DNA of 64,000 bases from Nisaea sp. (GCF_017640745.1 NZ_JAEPQA010000001.1:20852-84851), one strand, 5' to 3'. Numbered from the stretch's first letter, positions 33,345 to 43,400 are shown. Program-made: numbers and translations. Notes: generated by a model not told the origin, from the letters alone.

Positions 33345-34553
33345 ATGCCCGAGTCCCAGAACTGGACGCTGAAACAGCAGTTCGCTCCCTACGCCGTGGA
33401 TTTCCGGAACAGCCGCGGCCGGCAGTTTCCGGAGCCGGAGGCGCGTGAGCGCACGCCGTTCCAGCGCGACCGCGACCGGATCCTGCATTCCGGCGCGTTC
33501 CGGAGGCTCGAATACAAGACCCAGGTCTTCGTCTATCACGAAGGCGATTATTACCGGACGCGCCTGACCCACAGCCTCGAGGTGGCGCAGATCGCCCGTT
33601 CCATCAGCCGCTCGCTCGGGCTCAACGAAGACCTGGCGGAGGCGCTGGCTCTCGCCCACGATCTCGGCCACACGCCGTTCGGGCATGCCGGCGAAGACGC
33701 GCTCGACGCCGTGATGCAGCCTTACGGCGGATTCGACCACAATGTGCAGACCGTTCGGGTGCTGACACTGCTTGAGCAGCGCTACGCGGCCTTCGACGGT
33801 CTCAATCCGACCTGGGAGACCCTCGAGGGGATCATCAAGCATAACGGTCCGCTGGTCGGTCCCCACGGTGCGGGAGATGTACCCCCGATTATCGCCGAGC
33901 TGGACGATAAACTGCATTTGCAGTTGAATGGATATGCCAGCGCAGAGGCGCAGGTAGCGGCCATTTCCGACGACATCGCCTATCATACACACGATATCGA
34001 CGATGCGCTTCACGCCAATCTGTTCGGAATCGAAACGTTGCTGCAGGCACCGCTCGCGGGCGAGATCGTCGCCAAGGTGCGGGACACCTACGGCGATCTT
34101 TCCAACTCGAAGCTGGTGCAGGAGATCGTCCGCCGCCTGATCGGCATTATGGTCGAGGATCTGTTGACGGAGAGCCGGAAAAGGCTGGCCGAGCACAAGC
34201 CGCGCTCAGCCGACGATATCCGTCAGGCGCCGGTGCCGATCATCTCCTTCTCGCCCGAGATGGAAGAGCGGAACAAGGCGCTGAAACGTTTCCTGTTCCA
34301 GAACATGTACCGGCATTACAAGGTGAACCGGATGGCGAGCAAGGCGCGCCGGGTGGTCACCGACATGTTCGAGCTCCTGATGAGCGAGCCTAATTGCTTG
34401 CCGGCACAATGGCAGCGCACCGGCAATGACCAGCCCGGCGATATCGAGGAAAGCAAGCAAGCACGGCTCGTTGCCGACTATATTGCAGGCATGACAGATC
34501 GCTACGCGATGATCGAGCATGCCCGTCTCTTTGACCTGAATGCGAAGACCTGA
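33345..34553 (+). CDS. dgt: deoxyguanosinetriphosphate triphosphohydrolase-like protein
   Basis: The protein has 402 residues with an HD phosphohydrolase domain. His76 is in [10 protein letters not shown], His105-Asp106 in [14 protein letters not shown], and the distal Asp in DDIAYHTHD. It removes triphosphate from dNTPs and affects nucleotide pools; this shorter group is often called dGTPase-like. It begins a long run of forward genes, and its stop codon overlaps the argS start by one base (TGATG), implying coupling. Confidence 0.92.
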   Translation: MPESQNWTLKQQFAPYAVDFRNSRGRQFPEPEARERTPFQRDRDRILHSGAFRRLEYKTQVFVYHEGDYYRTRLTHSLEVAQIARSISRSLGLNEDLAEALALAHDLGHTPFGHAGEDALDAVMQPYGGFDHNVQTVRVLTLLEQRYAAFDGLNPTWETLEGIIKHNGPLVGPHGAGDVPPIIAELDDKLHLQLNGYASAEAQVAAISDDIAYHTHDIDDALHANLFGIETLLQAPLAGEIVAKVRDTYGDLSNSKLVQEIVRRLIGIMVEDLLTESRKRLAEHKPRSADDIRQAPVPIISFSPEMEERNKALKRFLFQNMYRHYKVNRMASKARRVVTDMFELLMSEPNCLPAQWQRTGNDQPGDIEESKQARLVADYIAGMTDRYAMIEHARLFDLNAKT

Positions 34554-36310
34554 TGAACGTTTTCAATCACTTCCAGTCCAAACTTAACGCAGAACTCGAA
34601 TCGCTCTCGTCGAGCGGAGCACTACCGGCCGGCATCGATGCGAGCCGGGCCGTGGTCGAGCCGCCGCGCGATCCCTCGCACGGCGACATCGCGACCAACG
34701 CGGCGATGGTGCTGGCCAAGCCGGCGGGCATGAAACCGCGCGATATCGCGGAAATGCTGGCTGAGCGGATGCGTGGATGGGACGAGGTCACCGAGGTGGA
34801 AATCGCCGGACCGGGTTTCATCAATCTTCGGATCGCGGACGCCTTCTGGCGCAGCGCGGTCGCGGACCTGTTGAAAGCCGGCATTGCCTATGGCGCATCC
34901 GGTATGGGCAAGGGCCGGAAGGTGATGGTGGAATATGTTTCCGCCAACCCGACGGGCCCGCTTCATGCCGCCCATGCCCGCGGCGCCATCGTCGGCGACG
35001 CGCTGGCTTCGCTGCTTGCCAAGGCCGGGTTCGACGTGCTGCGCGAATATTACATCAACGATGCGGGCGCCCAGGTCGATACCGTCGGGCGATCGACGTA
35101 TCTGCGCTATCGAGAGGCACTCGGCGAGGACATCGGCACCATTCCGGAAGGGCTTTATCCGGGTGAATACCTGAAGGAAGTCGGAGAGGCGCTCGCCAAG
35201 CGGGACGGCGACAAGTGGCTCGGCAAGGAAGAGAACGAATGGCTGCCGGAAATCCGTGCCTTCGCGATCTCCGAGATCATGGGCTGGATCAAGGAAGACC
35301 TCGGTCTGCTCGGCGTCGACATGGCCGTCTACAGCTCGGAAAAGGCGCTGGTCGAAGCCGGCGCGGTCGATGCCGTCATGGAAACGCTCGAAGGCCGGGA
35401 TCTGCTCTATACCGGTGTGCTCGAGCCCCCGAAGGGCAAAAAGCCGGATGATTGGGAGCCGCGCCCGCAGCGCCTCTTCAAGGCGACGGAGTTCGGCGAC
35501 GACGTCGACCGCCCGATCCAGAAGTCGGACGGGACCTGGACCTATTTCGCCAACGACATCGCCTATCACCTGGACAAGTACCGTCGCGGCTATGCCGACA
35601 TGATCGATGTCTGGGGTGCCGACCACGGCGGTTACGTGAAGCGGATGAAGGCCGCGGTGAAGGCCGTTACGGGCGGCGAGGGCGATCTCGACGTGAAGCT
35701 CTGCCAGCTCGTGCACCTGATGGATGGCGGCAAGCCGGTGAAGATGTCCAAGCGCGCGGGCACCTTCGTGACCATGAGGGACGTCATCGATTCGGTCGGA
35801 AAGGACGTGCTCCGCTTCATCATGCTGACCCGGCGCAACGACCAGACCCTCGAGTTCGACTTCAAGAAGGTCACCGAACAGAGCCGCGAGAACCCGGTAT
35901 TCTATGTCCAGTATGCCCATGCGCGCTGCCATTCCGTGCTCCGGCACGCCGAAGAGGCGCTGAACGGCGCCGATCTCTCGGGAACCGCTCTCGCGTCGGT
36001 AGTGCTCGACCGCTTGACCGATCCTGCCGAGCTTGGTCTCATGAAACTGTTGCTCGCATGGCCCCGCACGGTCGAAAGCGCCGCCGAGGCGCACGAACCG
36101 CACCGTATCGCGTTCTATCTCGGCGACGTCGCCGCCGCCTTCCACGGCTTGTGGAACAAGGGCAAGGAAGACACGACCCTGCGCTTCCTGGTCGACGAGG
36201 ACAGCGAGCTGACCATGGCCCGGCTGGCATTGGTGCGGGCGACCCAGACCGTGATCGCCTCCGGCCTTGATGTGATCGGAGTCGAGCCCGTGGAGGAACT
36301 GCGCGCATGA
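34553..36310 (+). CDS. argS: arginyl-tRNA synthetase
   Basis: The protein has 585 residues. It has an N-terminal tRNA-binding Add-1 domain (about 1-105), a class I catalytic core with HIGH-type [15 protein letters not shown] (about 128-142), a KMSK loop ([12 protein letters not shown]) and an anticodon-binding DALR helix bundle at the C-terminus. It charges tRNA-Arg; tRNA-Arg(TCT) is also in this window. It overlaps dgt by one base and the SPOR gene by 4 (ATGA), so it is part of one operon. Confidence 0.96.
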   Translation: MNVFNHFQSKLNAELESLSSSGALPAGIDASRAVVEPPRDPSHGDIATNAAMVLAKPAGMKPRDIAEMLAERMRGWDEVTEVEIAGPGFINLRIADAFWRSAVADLLKAGIAYGASGMGKGRKVMVEYVSANPTGPLHAAHARGAIVGDALASLLAKAGFDVLREYYINDAGAQVDTVGRSTYLRYREALGEDIGTIPEGLYPGEYLKEVGEALAKRDGDKWLGKEENEWLPEIRAFAISEIMGWIKEDLGLLGVDMAVYSSEKALVEAGAVDAVMETLEGRDLLYTGVLEPPKGKKPDDWEPRPQRLFKATEFGDDVDRPIQKSDGTWTYFANDIAYHLDKYRRGYADMIDVWGADHGGYVKRMKAAVKAVTGGEGDLDVKLCQLVHLMDGGKPVKMSKRAGTFVTMRDVIDSVGKDVLRFIMLTRRNDQTLEFDFKKVTEQSRENPVFYVQYAHARCHSVLRHAEEALNGADLSGTALASVVLDRLTDPAELGLMKLLLAWPRTVESAAEAHEPHRIAFYLGDVAAAFHGLWNKGKEDTTLRFLVDEDSELTMARLALVRATQTVIASGLDVIGVEPVEELRA

Positions 36311-37227
36311 GCTTGCATTCGGGGGCACCGGAACGGCCGCGGATCATCGATGAGGACGAGCGTCCGGGACCGCCGCCGCTCATGTCGGAAGAGCGCGGCA
36401 AGGGGCGGGGCCTCACCATCCTCGCCGCCGTGCTGGCGGTGACAGCATTTGCGGGGGTCGTCTGGTACGCCTACGACCAGGGCCGGCGGATCGGCAGCGA
36501 GACGGCGGCGCCCCTGATCAAGGCAGACGAAAGCCCTTCGAAAGTGCGACCGGACTCCCCGGGCGGCATGCAGGTACCGCATCAGGACAAGCTCGTGCTC
36601 GACGATCTCGGATCCGGGCGTGGCGCACAGAACGGCGAGGGCCGGGTCGAGCGTCTGCTGCCGCCGCCGGAAACGCCGGTACCGGCTCCGGAGCCGCTCC
36701 CTGCCGCTCCCGCCGCTGAAACCCCGACGGATAGCGCAACGGTCGCCGTCGCGCCGGCGGAGACCGCGCCCGCGCCAAGAGGGCCCGAGACAATTCCGCC
36801 CGCGAAAGCGCCGGACGCGACGGCGCCGAAAGCGCTTGTACCGCCTCCGCCGCCGGCTCCGATCCCGACACCGGTGCCAACTCCCACCACGGCGGCCGAA
36901 GCACCGAAGCCCGCCGCACCGGCACCGACGCCGGCCGAAACGGCCGTCGCAACACCGACACCAGCTCCGAAGGCGCCTGCGGCAGGTGACTTCAATATCC
37001 AGGTGGCGGCCCTCAGGACCGAAGCGGCAGCCGAGAAAGAGTGGGCGAGGGTCCAGTCCGCCAACGCGGCGCTGCTCGGTTCCCTTCAGCCGACCTACCA
37101 GCGCATCAACACGTCGAATGGGATCTTCTTCCGTGTCCAGGGCGGTCCTCTGACCGAAGCGGCGGCGAAAGCTGCCTGCGATGCGCTCAAGGCCAAGGGC
37201 CAGGCCTGCCTCGTCGTCAAACGCTAG
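36307..37227 (+). CDS. SPOR-domain membrane protein
   Basis: The protein has 306 residues. It has a cytoplasmic N-terminus (1-34), one membrane helix (about 35-56), a long Pro/Ala-rich periplasmic linker (about 100-225), and a C-terminal SPOR domain (about 228-306, [18 protein letters not shown] and [20 protein letters not shown]). SPOR domains bind denuded septal peptidoglycan, so the protein likely acts at the division site, as FtsN or DamX do. Its start overlaps the argS stop. nagZ follows 13 nt later, tying it to peptidoglycan turnover. Confidence 0.85.
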   Translation: MSLHSGAPERPRIIDEDERPGPPPLMSEERGKGRGLTILAAVLAVTAFAGVVWYAYDQGRRIGSETAAPLIKADESPSKVRPDSPGGMQVPHQDKLVLDDLGSGRGAQNGEGRVERLLPPPETPVPAPEPLPAAPAAETPTDSATVAVAPAETAPAPRGPETIPPAKAPDATAPKALVPPPPPAPIPTPVPTPTTAAEAPKPAAPAPTPAETAVATPTPAPKAPAAGDFNIQVAALRTEAAAEKEWARVQSANAALLGSLQPTYQRINTSNGIFFRVQGGPLTEAAAKAACDALKAKGQACLVVKR

Positions 37228-37240
37228 ATCGGAACCGCCG

Positions 37241-38260
37241 ATGCGCGCCCTGATTCTCGGCTGTGCCGGGCCGGAACTGACCCGGGCCGAGCGCGAGTTG
37301 TTCGTGGAAACCGAACCGTTCGGTTTCATTCTTTTTCAGCGAAACTGCGAAAGTCCTGAGCAGATCCGTATGTTGACGGAGGAGCTGCGGGATTGCGTCG
37401 AGCACCATGCCCCGGTGCTGATCGACCAGGAAGGCGGGCGCGTGCAGCGGCTGAAGCCGCCGACATGGCGGAAGGCGCCGCCGGCCGCACTGTTCGGAGA
37501 GCTGTACCGGAAAGACCCGGTGCGCGCAGAGCAGGCGGCACGGGTGAACGCCCGTCTGATCGCGGCCGAACTGACGGCCTGCGGCGTCGATGTCGATTGC
37601 CTGCCGTTGCTCGACGTGCGCCAGGACGGTGCGCATGACGTGATCGGCGATCGGGCTTTTGCCTATGATCCGCAGATCGTGGCGAGGCTTGGCAGGGCGC
37701 AGGCGGAAGGCCTCGCCGCCGGCGGCGTCGCGCCGGTGATGAAACATATCCCGGGACACGGGCGCGCGGGTGTCGACAGCCATCATGCTCTGCCGCGAGT
37801 GGATGCCGCGCGCGAAACATTGATTGAAGTGGACTTCGCACCTTTCAAGGCGCTCGCAAGCCTGCCCATGGCGATGACGGCGCATGTGGTCTACGAAGCG
37901 CTGGACTCGGAGAATGCGGCGACGGTCTCGCCGAAGGTCGTCCGGGACTGCATTCGCGGGGAAATCGGGTTTGACGGCCTCCTGATGACCGACGATATCT
38001 CCATGAAGGCGCTCGCCGAACCGCTCGCCGTCTCCTCTGCGCGTGCCCTCGAGGCGGGATGTGATCTCGTCCTTCACTGCAACGGTGATATGGACGAGAT
38101 GCGGGAGATTGCGGGCGCCGTTCCGGCCCTGTCCGACGAGGCGCTCCGCCGCGCGGAGATGGTGCTTTGCTTCATGGAACGGATCCGACGAGAGGCACAG
38201 CCGGCCGACAGGGATGATCTGCTCGCCTCCTTCGCCGAGCTGTCCGGCACGACCTCCTGA
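37241..38260 (+). CDS. nagZ: beta-N-acetylhexosaminidase (peptidoglycan recycling)
   Basis: The protein has 339 residues of glycoside hydrolase family 3, short NagZ form. The substrate-binding motif is KHIPGHG (168-174), the catalytic dyad is in DSHHALP (179-185), and the nucleophile is in LLMTDDISM (Asp near 251). It removes GlcNAc from anhydromuropeptides in the cytoplasm. I take ATG 37241, since an upstream in-frame start lies inside the SPOR gene. Its stop overlaps the M50 protease start by one base. Confidence 0.92.
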   Translation: MRALILGCAGPELTRAERELFVETEPFGFILFQRNCESPEQIRMLTEELRDCVEHHAPVLIDQEGGRVQRLKPPTWRKAPPAALFGELYRKDPVRAEQAARVNARLIAAELTACGVDVDCLPLLDVRQDGAHDVIGDRAFAYDPQIVARLGRAQAEGLAAGGVAPVMKHIPGHGRAGVDSHHALPRVDAARETLIEVDFAPFKALASLPMAMTAHVVYEALDSENAATVSPKVVRDCIRGEIGFDGLLMTDDISMKALAEPLAVSSARALEAGCDLVLHCNGDMDEMREIAGAVPALSDEALRRAEMVLCFMERIRREAQPADRDDLLASFAELSGTTS

Positions 38261-38967
38261 TGGAAAACTTCGTCTCCGACATTCTCTTTACCGCCTCGAT
38301 CTGGGCGCTGCCGGTGCTGATCGCCATCACCATGCACGAGGCGGCGCACGGGTTCGTCGCCAATCTGTGCGGCGATCCGACGGCGCGGCTGCTCGGGCGG
38401 GTGACGCTCAATCCCTTCGCCCATATCGACAAATTCGGCACCATCGTCCTGCCGATCCTCTGCATCATTTCGGGCTGGGCGCTTGCCGGAACGCCGTTCG
38501 TGTTCGGATACGCCAAACCCGTGCCGGTTGCCATGTCGCGCCTCAACAATCCGCGGCGGGATATGATGCTGGTCGCGGCCGCCGGTCCCGGGATCAATGT
38601 CCTGCTCGCCATAGCCGCATCCGCACTGCTGCATACTGTCACCTGGTTTCCGGAATGGTTCGGGGCCTGGTGGGAAGCGACGCTGGTCAACGGAGTGCTG
38701 CTCAACCTGGTGCTGGCGGTCTTCAACATGCTCCCCATCCCGCCGCTCGATGGCGGGCGAATCGTGACCGGACTGCTGCCTTATGAGCTGGCCCGCCGCT
38801 ATGTCCGGCTCGAGCGCTACGGGATCTTCATCGTCGTGGGCTTGCTGTTCCTGTTGCCCTTCATCGGGCGGGAGATCGGCATCGAGCTCAATTACCTCAT
38901 GCGTCTGGTCATGATCGGTGTGCATTATCTGCTACAATTCGTGCTGATGATGACGGGACAGATCTGA
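38260..38967 (+). CDS. site-2 protease family (M50) intramembrane metalloprotease
   Basis: The protein has 235 residues with about five to six membrane helices. The zinc motif HEAAH is at residues 26-30 in the first helix, and the third ligand is Asp164 in NMLPIPPLDGGR. This is the small group III S2P form without PDZ domain, distinct from RseP. Substrates are unknown. Zinc ligands are intact, so it should be active. It is coupled to nagZ by a one-base overlap and followed by scpA 8 nt later. Confidence 0.88.
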   Translation: MENFVSDILFTASIWALPVLIAITMHEAAHGFVANLCGDPTARLLGRVTLNPFAHIDKFGTIVLPILCIISGWALAGTPFVFGYAKPVPVAMSRLNNPRRDMMLVAAAGPGINVLLAIAASALLHTVTWFPEWFGAWWEATLVNGVLLNLVLAVFNMLPIPPLDGGRIVTGLLPYELARRYVRLERYGIFIVVGLLFLLPFIGREIGIELNYLMRLVMIGVHYLLQFVLMMTGQI

Positions 38968-38975
38968 GAGAGCGC

Positions 38976-39776
38976 ATGAGCGATACGGGGGCATTCGAGA
39001 GCCCGGAACCTGATCACCGCAGGCGGCGTGAGCCGGTGCAGCTCTCGCTGTTCCTCAATATCGACGGTTTCGAGGGGCCGATCGACGTCCTGCTGCAGCT
39101 CGCGCGGGAACAGAAGGTGGACCTGATTCATGTCTCGGTCCTGCAGCTCGCGGAACAATATCTCGCCTTCGTCAACCAGGCCCAGAAGCTCAACCTTGAA
39201 CTCGCCGCCGACTATCTCGTCATGGCGGCCTGGCTGGCCTACCTGAAGTCGCGTCTGCTGCTGCCGCCCGCCGAGAAGGAGGAGGAGCAGCAGACGCCGG
39301 AAGAGATGGCGGAAGCCCTCAGGTTCCAGCTCATGCGACTCGAGGCGATGCAGCAGGCCGGCGAGGCGCTGATGGCACGACCGCAATTCGGCAGCGATTT
39401 CTTTGCCCGCGGGCAGGGAGATCGTATCTCGGTGCGGCGCCGCGCGGTCTATGACGTGACGCTCTACGAACTGCTCCGCGCCTATGCCGATCACAGGGTC
39501 AGGCACGATCGTCTGGCGTTGAAGATCGAGGCGACGCATCTCTATTCCGTCGAGGATGCCGTGAAACGCCTCAGCCGGGTGCTCGGTGCAGTGCCCGAGT
39601 GGCAGACGCTGTTCTCCTTCCTGCCGGAAGGCCTCCGAAAGGGAATCCGGATGCGCTCCGCGATCGCCTCGACCTTCGTCGCATCGCTGCAGCTGGTGAA
39701 GGACGGCAAGGCGGAGCTCAATCAGGCGGGCACCTTTCAGCCGATCTATTTCCGCTCCCGGGAGGGCGATGCGTGA
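38976..39776 (+). CDS. scpA: segregation and condensation protein A
   Basis: The protein has 266 residues and is the kleisin of the SMC-ScpAB condensin. The N-terminal SMC-neck-binding region is FEGPIDVLLQLAREQKVDL, followed by LAADYLVMAAWLAYLKSRLL. The C-terminal winged helix (about 190-260, VTFVASLQL-like TFVASLQLVKDGKAEL) binds the SMC head. It compacts and segregates the chromosome. Its end overlaps the scpB start by 4 nt (GTGA), which would balance the subunits. Confidence 0.92.
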   Translation: MSDTGAFESPEPDHRRRREPVQLSLFLNIDGFEGPIDVLLQLAREQKVDLIHVSVLQLAEQYLAFVNQAQKLNLELAADYLVMAAWLAYLKSRLLLPPAEKEEEQQTPEEMAEALRFQLMRLEAMQQAGEALMARPQFGSDFFARGQGDRISVRRRAVYDVTLYELLRAYADHRVRHDRLALKIEATHLYSVEDAVKRLSRVLGAVPEWQTLFSFLPEGLRKGIRMRSAIASTFVASLQLVKDGKAELNQAGTFQPIYFRSREGDA

Positions 39777-40426
39777 GTTCCGATCAGACCGAGAATAGCG
39801 GGCCGAGCCGGGCCGAGCGGATCGTCGAAGCGCTGTTGTTTGCGAGCAAGGATCCGCTCTCGACCGCCGAAATCTCCGAGCGCCTGCCGGACGGTGTTGC
39901 AGCGGAGCCCATTCTGGAGGCTCTGCAGAAGCGCTATGCCGAGCGCGGCGTGCATCTTGTGACCATCAAGGACCGCTGGGCCTTCCGCACCGCGCCGGAT
40001 ATCGGCGAGGCGCTCAGGATCGAGGTCGCGGTGCGCCGGAAGCTCTCCCGTGCGGCGCTCGAGACGCTCTCCATCATCGCTTATCACGAGCCGGTTACCC
40101 GGGCGGATATCGAGGAAATCCGCGGTGTTGCCGTCAGTAAAGGCACGTTGGACGCGCTCCTGGAGGCCGGTTGGATTCAGCCGCGCGGGCGGCGGCAGGT
40201 TCCCGGCCGTCCGCTGATGTGGGGAACAACCGAGGCGTTTCTCGACCATTTCGGTCTGAGCTCGCTCGCCGATCTGCCGGGCCTCGAGGAGCTGAAAGCC
40301 GCCGGGATGCTGGACAAGCGGCCTGGCCTTACGTCCATCGCCATGGGCGACGACAGCGATGACGATGACGACGACGAGGAAGATGACGGCCAGTTCGAGC
40401 TGCTCGACGCGGAAGACGGCGCTTGA
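39773..40426 (+). CDS. scpB: segregation and condensation protein B
   Basis: The protein has 217 residues and two winged-helix domains. The core includes IVEALLFASKDPLSTAEISE, RWAFRTAPDI and LSIIAYHEPVTRADIEEIRG, which is the conserved ScpB block, and GRPLMWGTTEAFLDHFGL. It binds ScpA as a dimer. The start is GTG at 39773, overlapping the scpA stop; the frame is open further upstream, but inside scpA. The C-terminus has a very acidic tail (DDSDDDDDDEEDD, about 195-207), which may keep the protein off DNA or bind partners. Confidence 0.92.
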   Translation: MSSDQTENSGPSRAERIVEALLFASKDPLSTAEISERLPDGVAAEPILEALQKRYAERGVHLVTIKDRWAFRTAPDIGEALRIEVAVRRKLSRAALETLSIIAYHEPVTRADIEEIRGVAVSKGTLDALLEAGWIQPRGRRQVPGRPLMWGTTEAFLDHFGLSSLADLPGLEELKAAGMLDKRPGLTSIAMGDDSDDDDDDEEDDGQFELLDAEDGA

Positions 40427-40568
40427 AGCGGCGAAAGCGTCGCAACCGGTTCGTCTTGAGCCGGCCTGTCGCATCTGATACCTCCGGACCTGCCATGATC
40501 ACCGAACACAAACGCTGTCTCCCCACAGGTGTGCCACTGCTCCCGAGCCAGATGGACGCAATACCGGA

Positions 40569-41651
40569 ATGACGCCCGTACTTCGCCTAGAGGGGATCAC
40601 GCACCGCTTCGACGGACTCCCCGTCGTCGACGACCTTTCTTTGGAGATCGCCGCCGGAGAGGTGGTGTGTCTGCTCGGCCCGTCCGGTTGCGGCAAGACG
40701 ACGGCACTCCGCTTGGCGGCCGGTCTCGAGCAACTGCAGACCGGCCGGGTGCTGATGGGCGATCGCGAAGTGGCGGTGCCGGGGCGCCAGATTCCTCCGG
40801 AGCAACGGGGAATCGGGTTGGTTTTTCAGGATTATGCGCTGTTTCCCCATCTGAGTGTGGTCGACAACGTTGCCTTCGGCCTCTCCGAATTTCCGAAATC
40901 CGAGCGCCGTGCGAAAGCGCTGACGGAACTGCGGCGGGTCGGCATGGAAGGGGCGGCGGACAAGTTCCCGCACGAACTCTCGGGCGGCCAGCAGCAGCGC
41001 GTCGCACTCGCGCGGGCGCTGGCGCCGAACCCGCGCATCATCCTACTGGATGAACCCTATTCCGGGCTCGACACGGCGCTGAGGAGTCAGGTTCGGGACG
41101 ACGTCCTGCATCTGCTCAAGGAAAGCGGCGCCGCAACGCTGATGGTGACCCACGATGCCGAGGAAGCCATGTTCATGGCAGACCGGATCGCGGTCATGCG
41201 GGACGGGAAGATCGTGCAGGAGGGCTCGCCCCACACACTCTACTGCTATCCCAATTCCGCCTTTGTTGCCGGGTTCTTCGGCGAGGTGAATGCCTTCTCC
41301 GGGCGGGTGGAGAGCGGTGAGGTCCAGACGCCGATCGGGCATGTCCGCGCCGAAGGACTTCGGGACGGGGACGAGGTCACCGTGATCGTGCGTCCGGAGG
41401 GCCTACGGGTCACGACCTTGCAGGCGGGCCAGAGCGACTACACGGCGAGGGTCATGCAGGCCCGGCTGCTCGGGCGCAGCAGCCTCATTCACCTGCATGT
41501 CCATTCCGGCGAGAACGGCAGCGGAATCGAGTGGCACTTTCATTCCCGCATGCCCGGCATATTTCTTCCGGAAACCGGAACGCGCCTCAGGATCGAGCTC
41601 GATCCGGGACAGATATTCGTTTTTCCGGCAAGGCAAGGGCGCGTGTCCTGA
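40569..41651 (+). CDS. orphan ABC transporter ATPase, FbpC/PotA type
   Basis: The protein has 360 residues. Walker A is GPSGCGKTT (37-45), the Q-loop lies in VFQDYALFPHLS, the signature is [17 protein letters not shown], Walker B is IILLDEPYSGLD and the switch His is in MVTHDAEEAMF. A C-terminal TOBE region (about 240-355) is typical of Fe3+ or polyamine importers. No permease or binding protein is nearby, so it either serves a distant transporter or has another role. The upstream 142 bp hold no gene. tatA begins 106 nt later with its own candidate promoter. Confidence 0.85.
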   Translation: MTPVLRLEGITHRFDGLPVVDDLSLEIAAGEVVCLLGPSGCGKTTALRLAAGLEQLQTGRVLMGDREVAVPGRQIPPEQRGIGLVFQDYALFPHLSVVDNVAFGLSEFPKSERRAKALTELRRVGMEGAADKFPHELSGGQQQRVALARALAPNPRIILLDEPYSGLDTALRSQVRDDVLHLLKESGAATLMVTHDAEEAMFMADRIAVMRDGKIVQEGSPHTLYCYPNSAFVAGFFGEVNAFSGRVESGEVQTPIGHVRAEGLRDGDEVTVIVRPEGLRVTTLQAGQSDYTARVMQARLLGRSSLIHLHVHSGENGSGIEWHFHSRMPGIFLPETGTRLRIELDPGQIFVFPARQGRVS

Positions 41652-41671
41652 AATAACCTGGGCGCTGGACG

Positions 41672-41701
41672 TTGCAGTGCACGGGTGAACATGCCTATAT
41701 A
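41672..41701 (+). promoter_or_regulatory. putative promoter of tatABC
   Basis: TTGCAG (41672-41677) is followed after 18 nt by TATATA (41696-41701), about 57 nt before the tatA start. The -10 matches 5 of 6 bases. It lies in the only gap of this size just before tatA. Confidence 0.45.
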
Positions 41702-41757
41702 CCGCAAAAGTCCCGTGGCGGGGCGGAACGAATTGATTCGAATGGGAGCGTAACCTT

Positions 41758-41997
41758 ATGGGTGCGATGAGTATCTGGCACTGGCTGATCGTGATCGCTG
41801 TCGCCCTGCTGCTGTTTGGCGGCGGAGGCAAGATCTCCTCGATCATGGGCGATTTCGGCAAGGGCCTGCGCAATTTCAAGAAGAGCATGAAGGAAGAGGG
41901 CGACGAGCAGGGTTCCGAGACGGAAGCCGCCAAGAGCCTGAAATCCGAAGAGTCCGCCGGGACCGAGTCCAAGGCCGATCAAGCTCAGAAAAGCTGA
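41758..41997 (+). CDS. tatA: Sec-independent protein translocase subunit TatA
   Basis: The protein has 79 residues. A short N-terminal membrane helix ([20 protein letters not shown], about 5-24) is followed by the amphipathic helix [20 protein letters not shown] with the conserved FGKGL(R)xFKK block, then an acidic tail. TatA oligomers form the pore for folded proteins carrying twin-arginine signals. ATG 41758 or the in-frame ATG three codons later could be used. It is the first gene of tatABC. Confidence 0.95.
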   Translation: MGAMSIWHWLIVIAVALLLFGGGGKISSIMGDFGKGLRNFKKSMKEEGDEQGSETEAAKSLKSEESAGTESKADQAQKS

Positions 41998-42019
41998 GCG
42001 GACTAAACTCTTTACGGCC

Positions 42020-42063
42020 TTCCGGCGTCTTGCGCCGGAAACGGATGGGCCCGCGAGCGGGCC
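42020..42063 (+). other. two tandem hairpins between tatA and tatB
   Basis: TTCCGGCG-TCTTG-CGCCGGAA (42020-42040) forms a perfect 8-bp stem, and GGCCCGC-GA-GCGGGCC (42048-42063) a second 7-bp stem. Neither is followed by a T-run. They may attenuate read-through or protect the tatA message, so that TatA exceeds TatB and TatC. Confidence 0.6.
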
Positions 42064-42093
42064 GTCCGCTCGCGTGACTGATGGTATGCGCTG

Positions 42094-42543
42094 ATGTTTG
42101 ATCTCGGCTGGCAGGAATTCATGCTGATCGCGTTCGTCGCGGTGGTCGTTGTGGGACCGCGCGACCTGCCGCGCGTCGTGCGATCGATCAGCACCTACAT
42201 CCGCAAGGCGCGGAGTGTGGCGCGTGAATTCCAGAACTCTCTCGAAGAGGTGGCCCGCGAGGCCGAGCTGGACGAGCTGCGCAAGGAAGCCAAGAGCATC
42301 TCGAGCGGGGACCTCGAAAAGAAGGTCAACGACTGGGTCGACCCCGCGGGCGAGACCAAGAAGGAGATGGAGCGGATCGCGAGCCAGGCCAAGGACGCAG
42401 CCTCATCGCGCCCGGTCGATACTCCAGCGGCCCCGGGTGCTGCGGGAAAGCCGGAGGCTGCTTCGGAAACGCCAACGGTCGAAGAGGCGCCGACTTCCAC
42501 TGAAACGAAGAGCGCCGAGAAAAGCGCTGCGGCCGGACAATAA
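42094..42543 (+). CDS. tatB: Sec-independent protein translocase subunit TatB
   Basis: The protein has 149 residues. It starts MFDLGWQEFMLIAFVAVVVV with the conserved Glu in the membrane helix, then GPRDLPRVVRSISTYIRKAR (the GP-x-x-LP hinge) and a long charged helix. An Ala/Pro/Glu-rich tail begins near residue 105. TatB binds TatC and receives the signal peptide. It is separated from tatA by 96 bp holding two hairpins and followed by tatC 3 nt later. Confidence 0.94.
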   Translation: MFDLGWQEFMLIAFVAVVVVGPRDLPRVVRSISTYIRKARSVAREFQNSLEEVAREAELDELRKEAKSISSGDLEKKVNDWVDPAGETKKEMERIASQAKDAASSRPVDTPAAPGAAGKPEAASETPTVEEAPTSTETKSAEKSAAAGQ

Positions 42544-42546
42544 TCC

Positions 42547-43368
42547 ATGAGTGACGAAATCGAAGAAAAGCGGATGCCGCTGCTGGACCATCTGGTGGAG
42601 CTGCGGACCCGGCTGATTTATTCGTTTGCCGCTTTCCTGGTCGCTTTTTTCGCCTGCTACGCGGTCTCCGAGCAGATCTTTTCCTTCCTCGTCGCGCCGC
42701 TCGCGCATCTGACGGAGGGGGAAGCCGGGCGCCGGATGATCTACACCGCGCTGCACGAGGCCTTCTTCACCTACCTTAAGGTCGCCTTTTTCGCCGCCGC
42801 CTGCGTCGCCTTTCCGGTGATCTCGATCCAGATCTGGCAGTTCATCGCACCGGGCCTCTACAAGGACGAGAAGACGGCCTTTCTCCCATTCCTGATCGCG
42901 ACTCCGGTTCTGTTCACGATCGGCGCCGCGATGGTCTATTACCTGGTCATCCCGCTCGCCTGGAAATTCTTCCTCGGCTTCGAGCACCCGGGTACGGATG
43001 GCTCGCTGCCGCTGGTTCTGGAGCCGAAGGTCGACCAGTATCTTTCGCTGGTGATGCGGCTGATTTTCGCCTTCGGCGTCTGCTTCGAGCTGCCGGTCCT
43101 GATGATCCTGCTCGCAAAGGTCGGGATTGTGACGTCGTCCGGGCTCGCCAAGAAGCGCAAATACGCGATCCTCATCGCCTTCATCGTCGCGGCCATACTG
43201 ACGCCGCCGGACGTCATCTCCCAGGTGCTGCTGGCTATCCCGGTCGCGATTCTCTACGAGATCTCGATCATCGGTGCCCGCATCGTCGAGAAGAAGCGCG
43301 GCTACGATGCCGACGAATTCGAGGATGACGACGACGAGCCCGAGAGTCCGTCTAGCACCGCCACCTGA
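42547..43368 (+). CDS. tatC: Sec-independent protein translocase subunit TatC
   Basis: The protein has 273 residues and six membrane helices. The conserved N-terminal signal-binding segment is MPLLDHLVELRTRLIYS, and the first periplasmic loop and FQIWQFIAPGLY-like region (QIWQFIAPGLYKDEK) are present. TatC is the twin-arginine receptor. The C-terminus extends about 20 acidic residues past the last helix (DEFEDDDDEPE). It starts 3 nt after tatB. Confidence 0.95.
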   Translation: MSDEIEEKRMPLLDHLVELRTRLIYSFAAFLVAFFACYAVSEQIFSFLVAPLAHLTEGEAGRRMIYTALHEAFFTYLKVAFFAAACVAFPVISIQIWQFIAPGLYKDEKTAFLPFLIATPVLFTIGAAMVYYLVIPLAWKFFLGFEHPGTDGSLPLVLEPKVDQYLSLVMRLIFAFGVCFELPVLMILLAKVGIVTSSGLAKKRKYAILIAFIVAAILTPPDVISQVLLAIPVAILYEISIIGARIVEKKRGYDADEFEDDDDEPESPSSTAT

Positions 43369-43373
43369 CGCCA

Positions 43374-43400
43374 GGGCGCGCCGGTAAGCCACCGGCGCCC
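43374..43400 (+). terminator. stem-loop after tatC
   Basis: GCGCCGGT (43378-43385) pairs with ACCGGCGC (43391-43398) around AAGCC; the stem extends to GGG (43374-43376) across a two-base bulge. It lies 5 nt after the tatC stop. There is no T-run, so full termination is uncertain. Confidence 0.45.
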
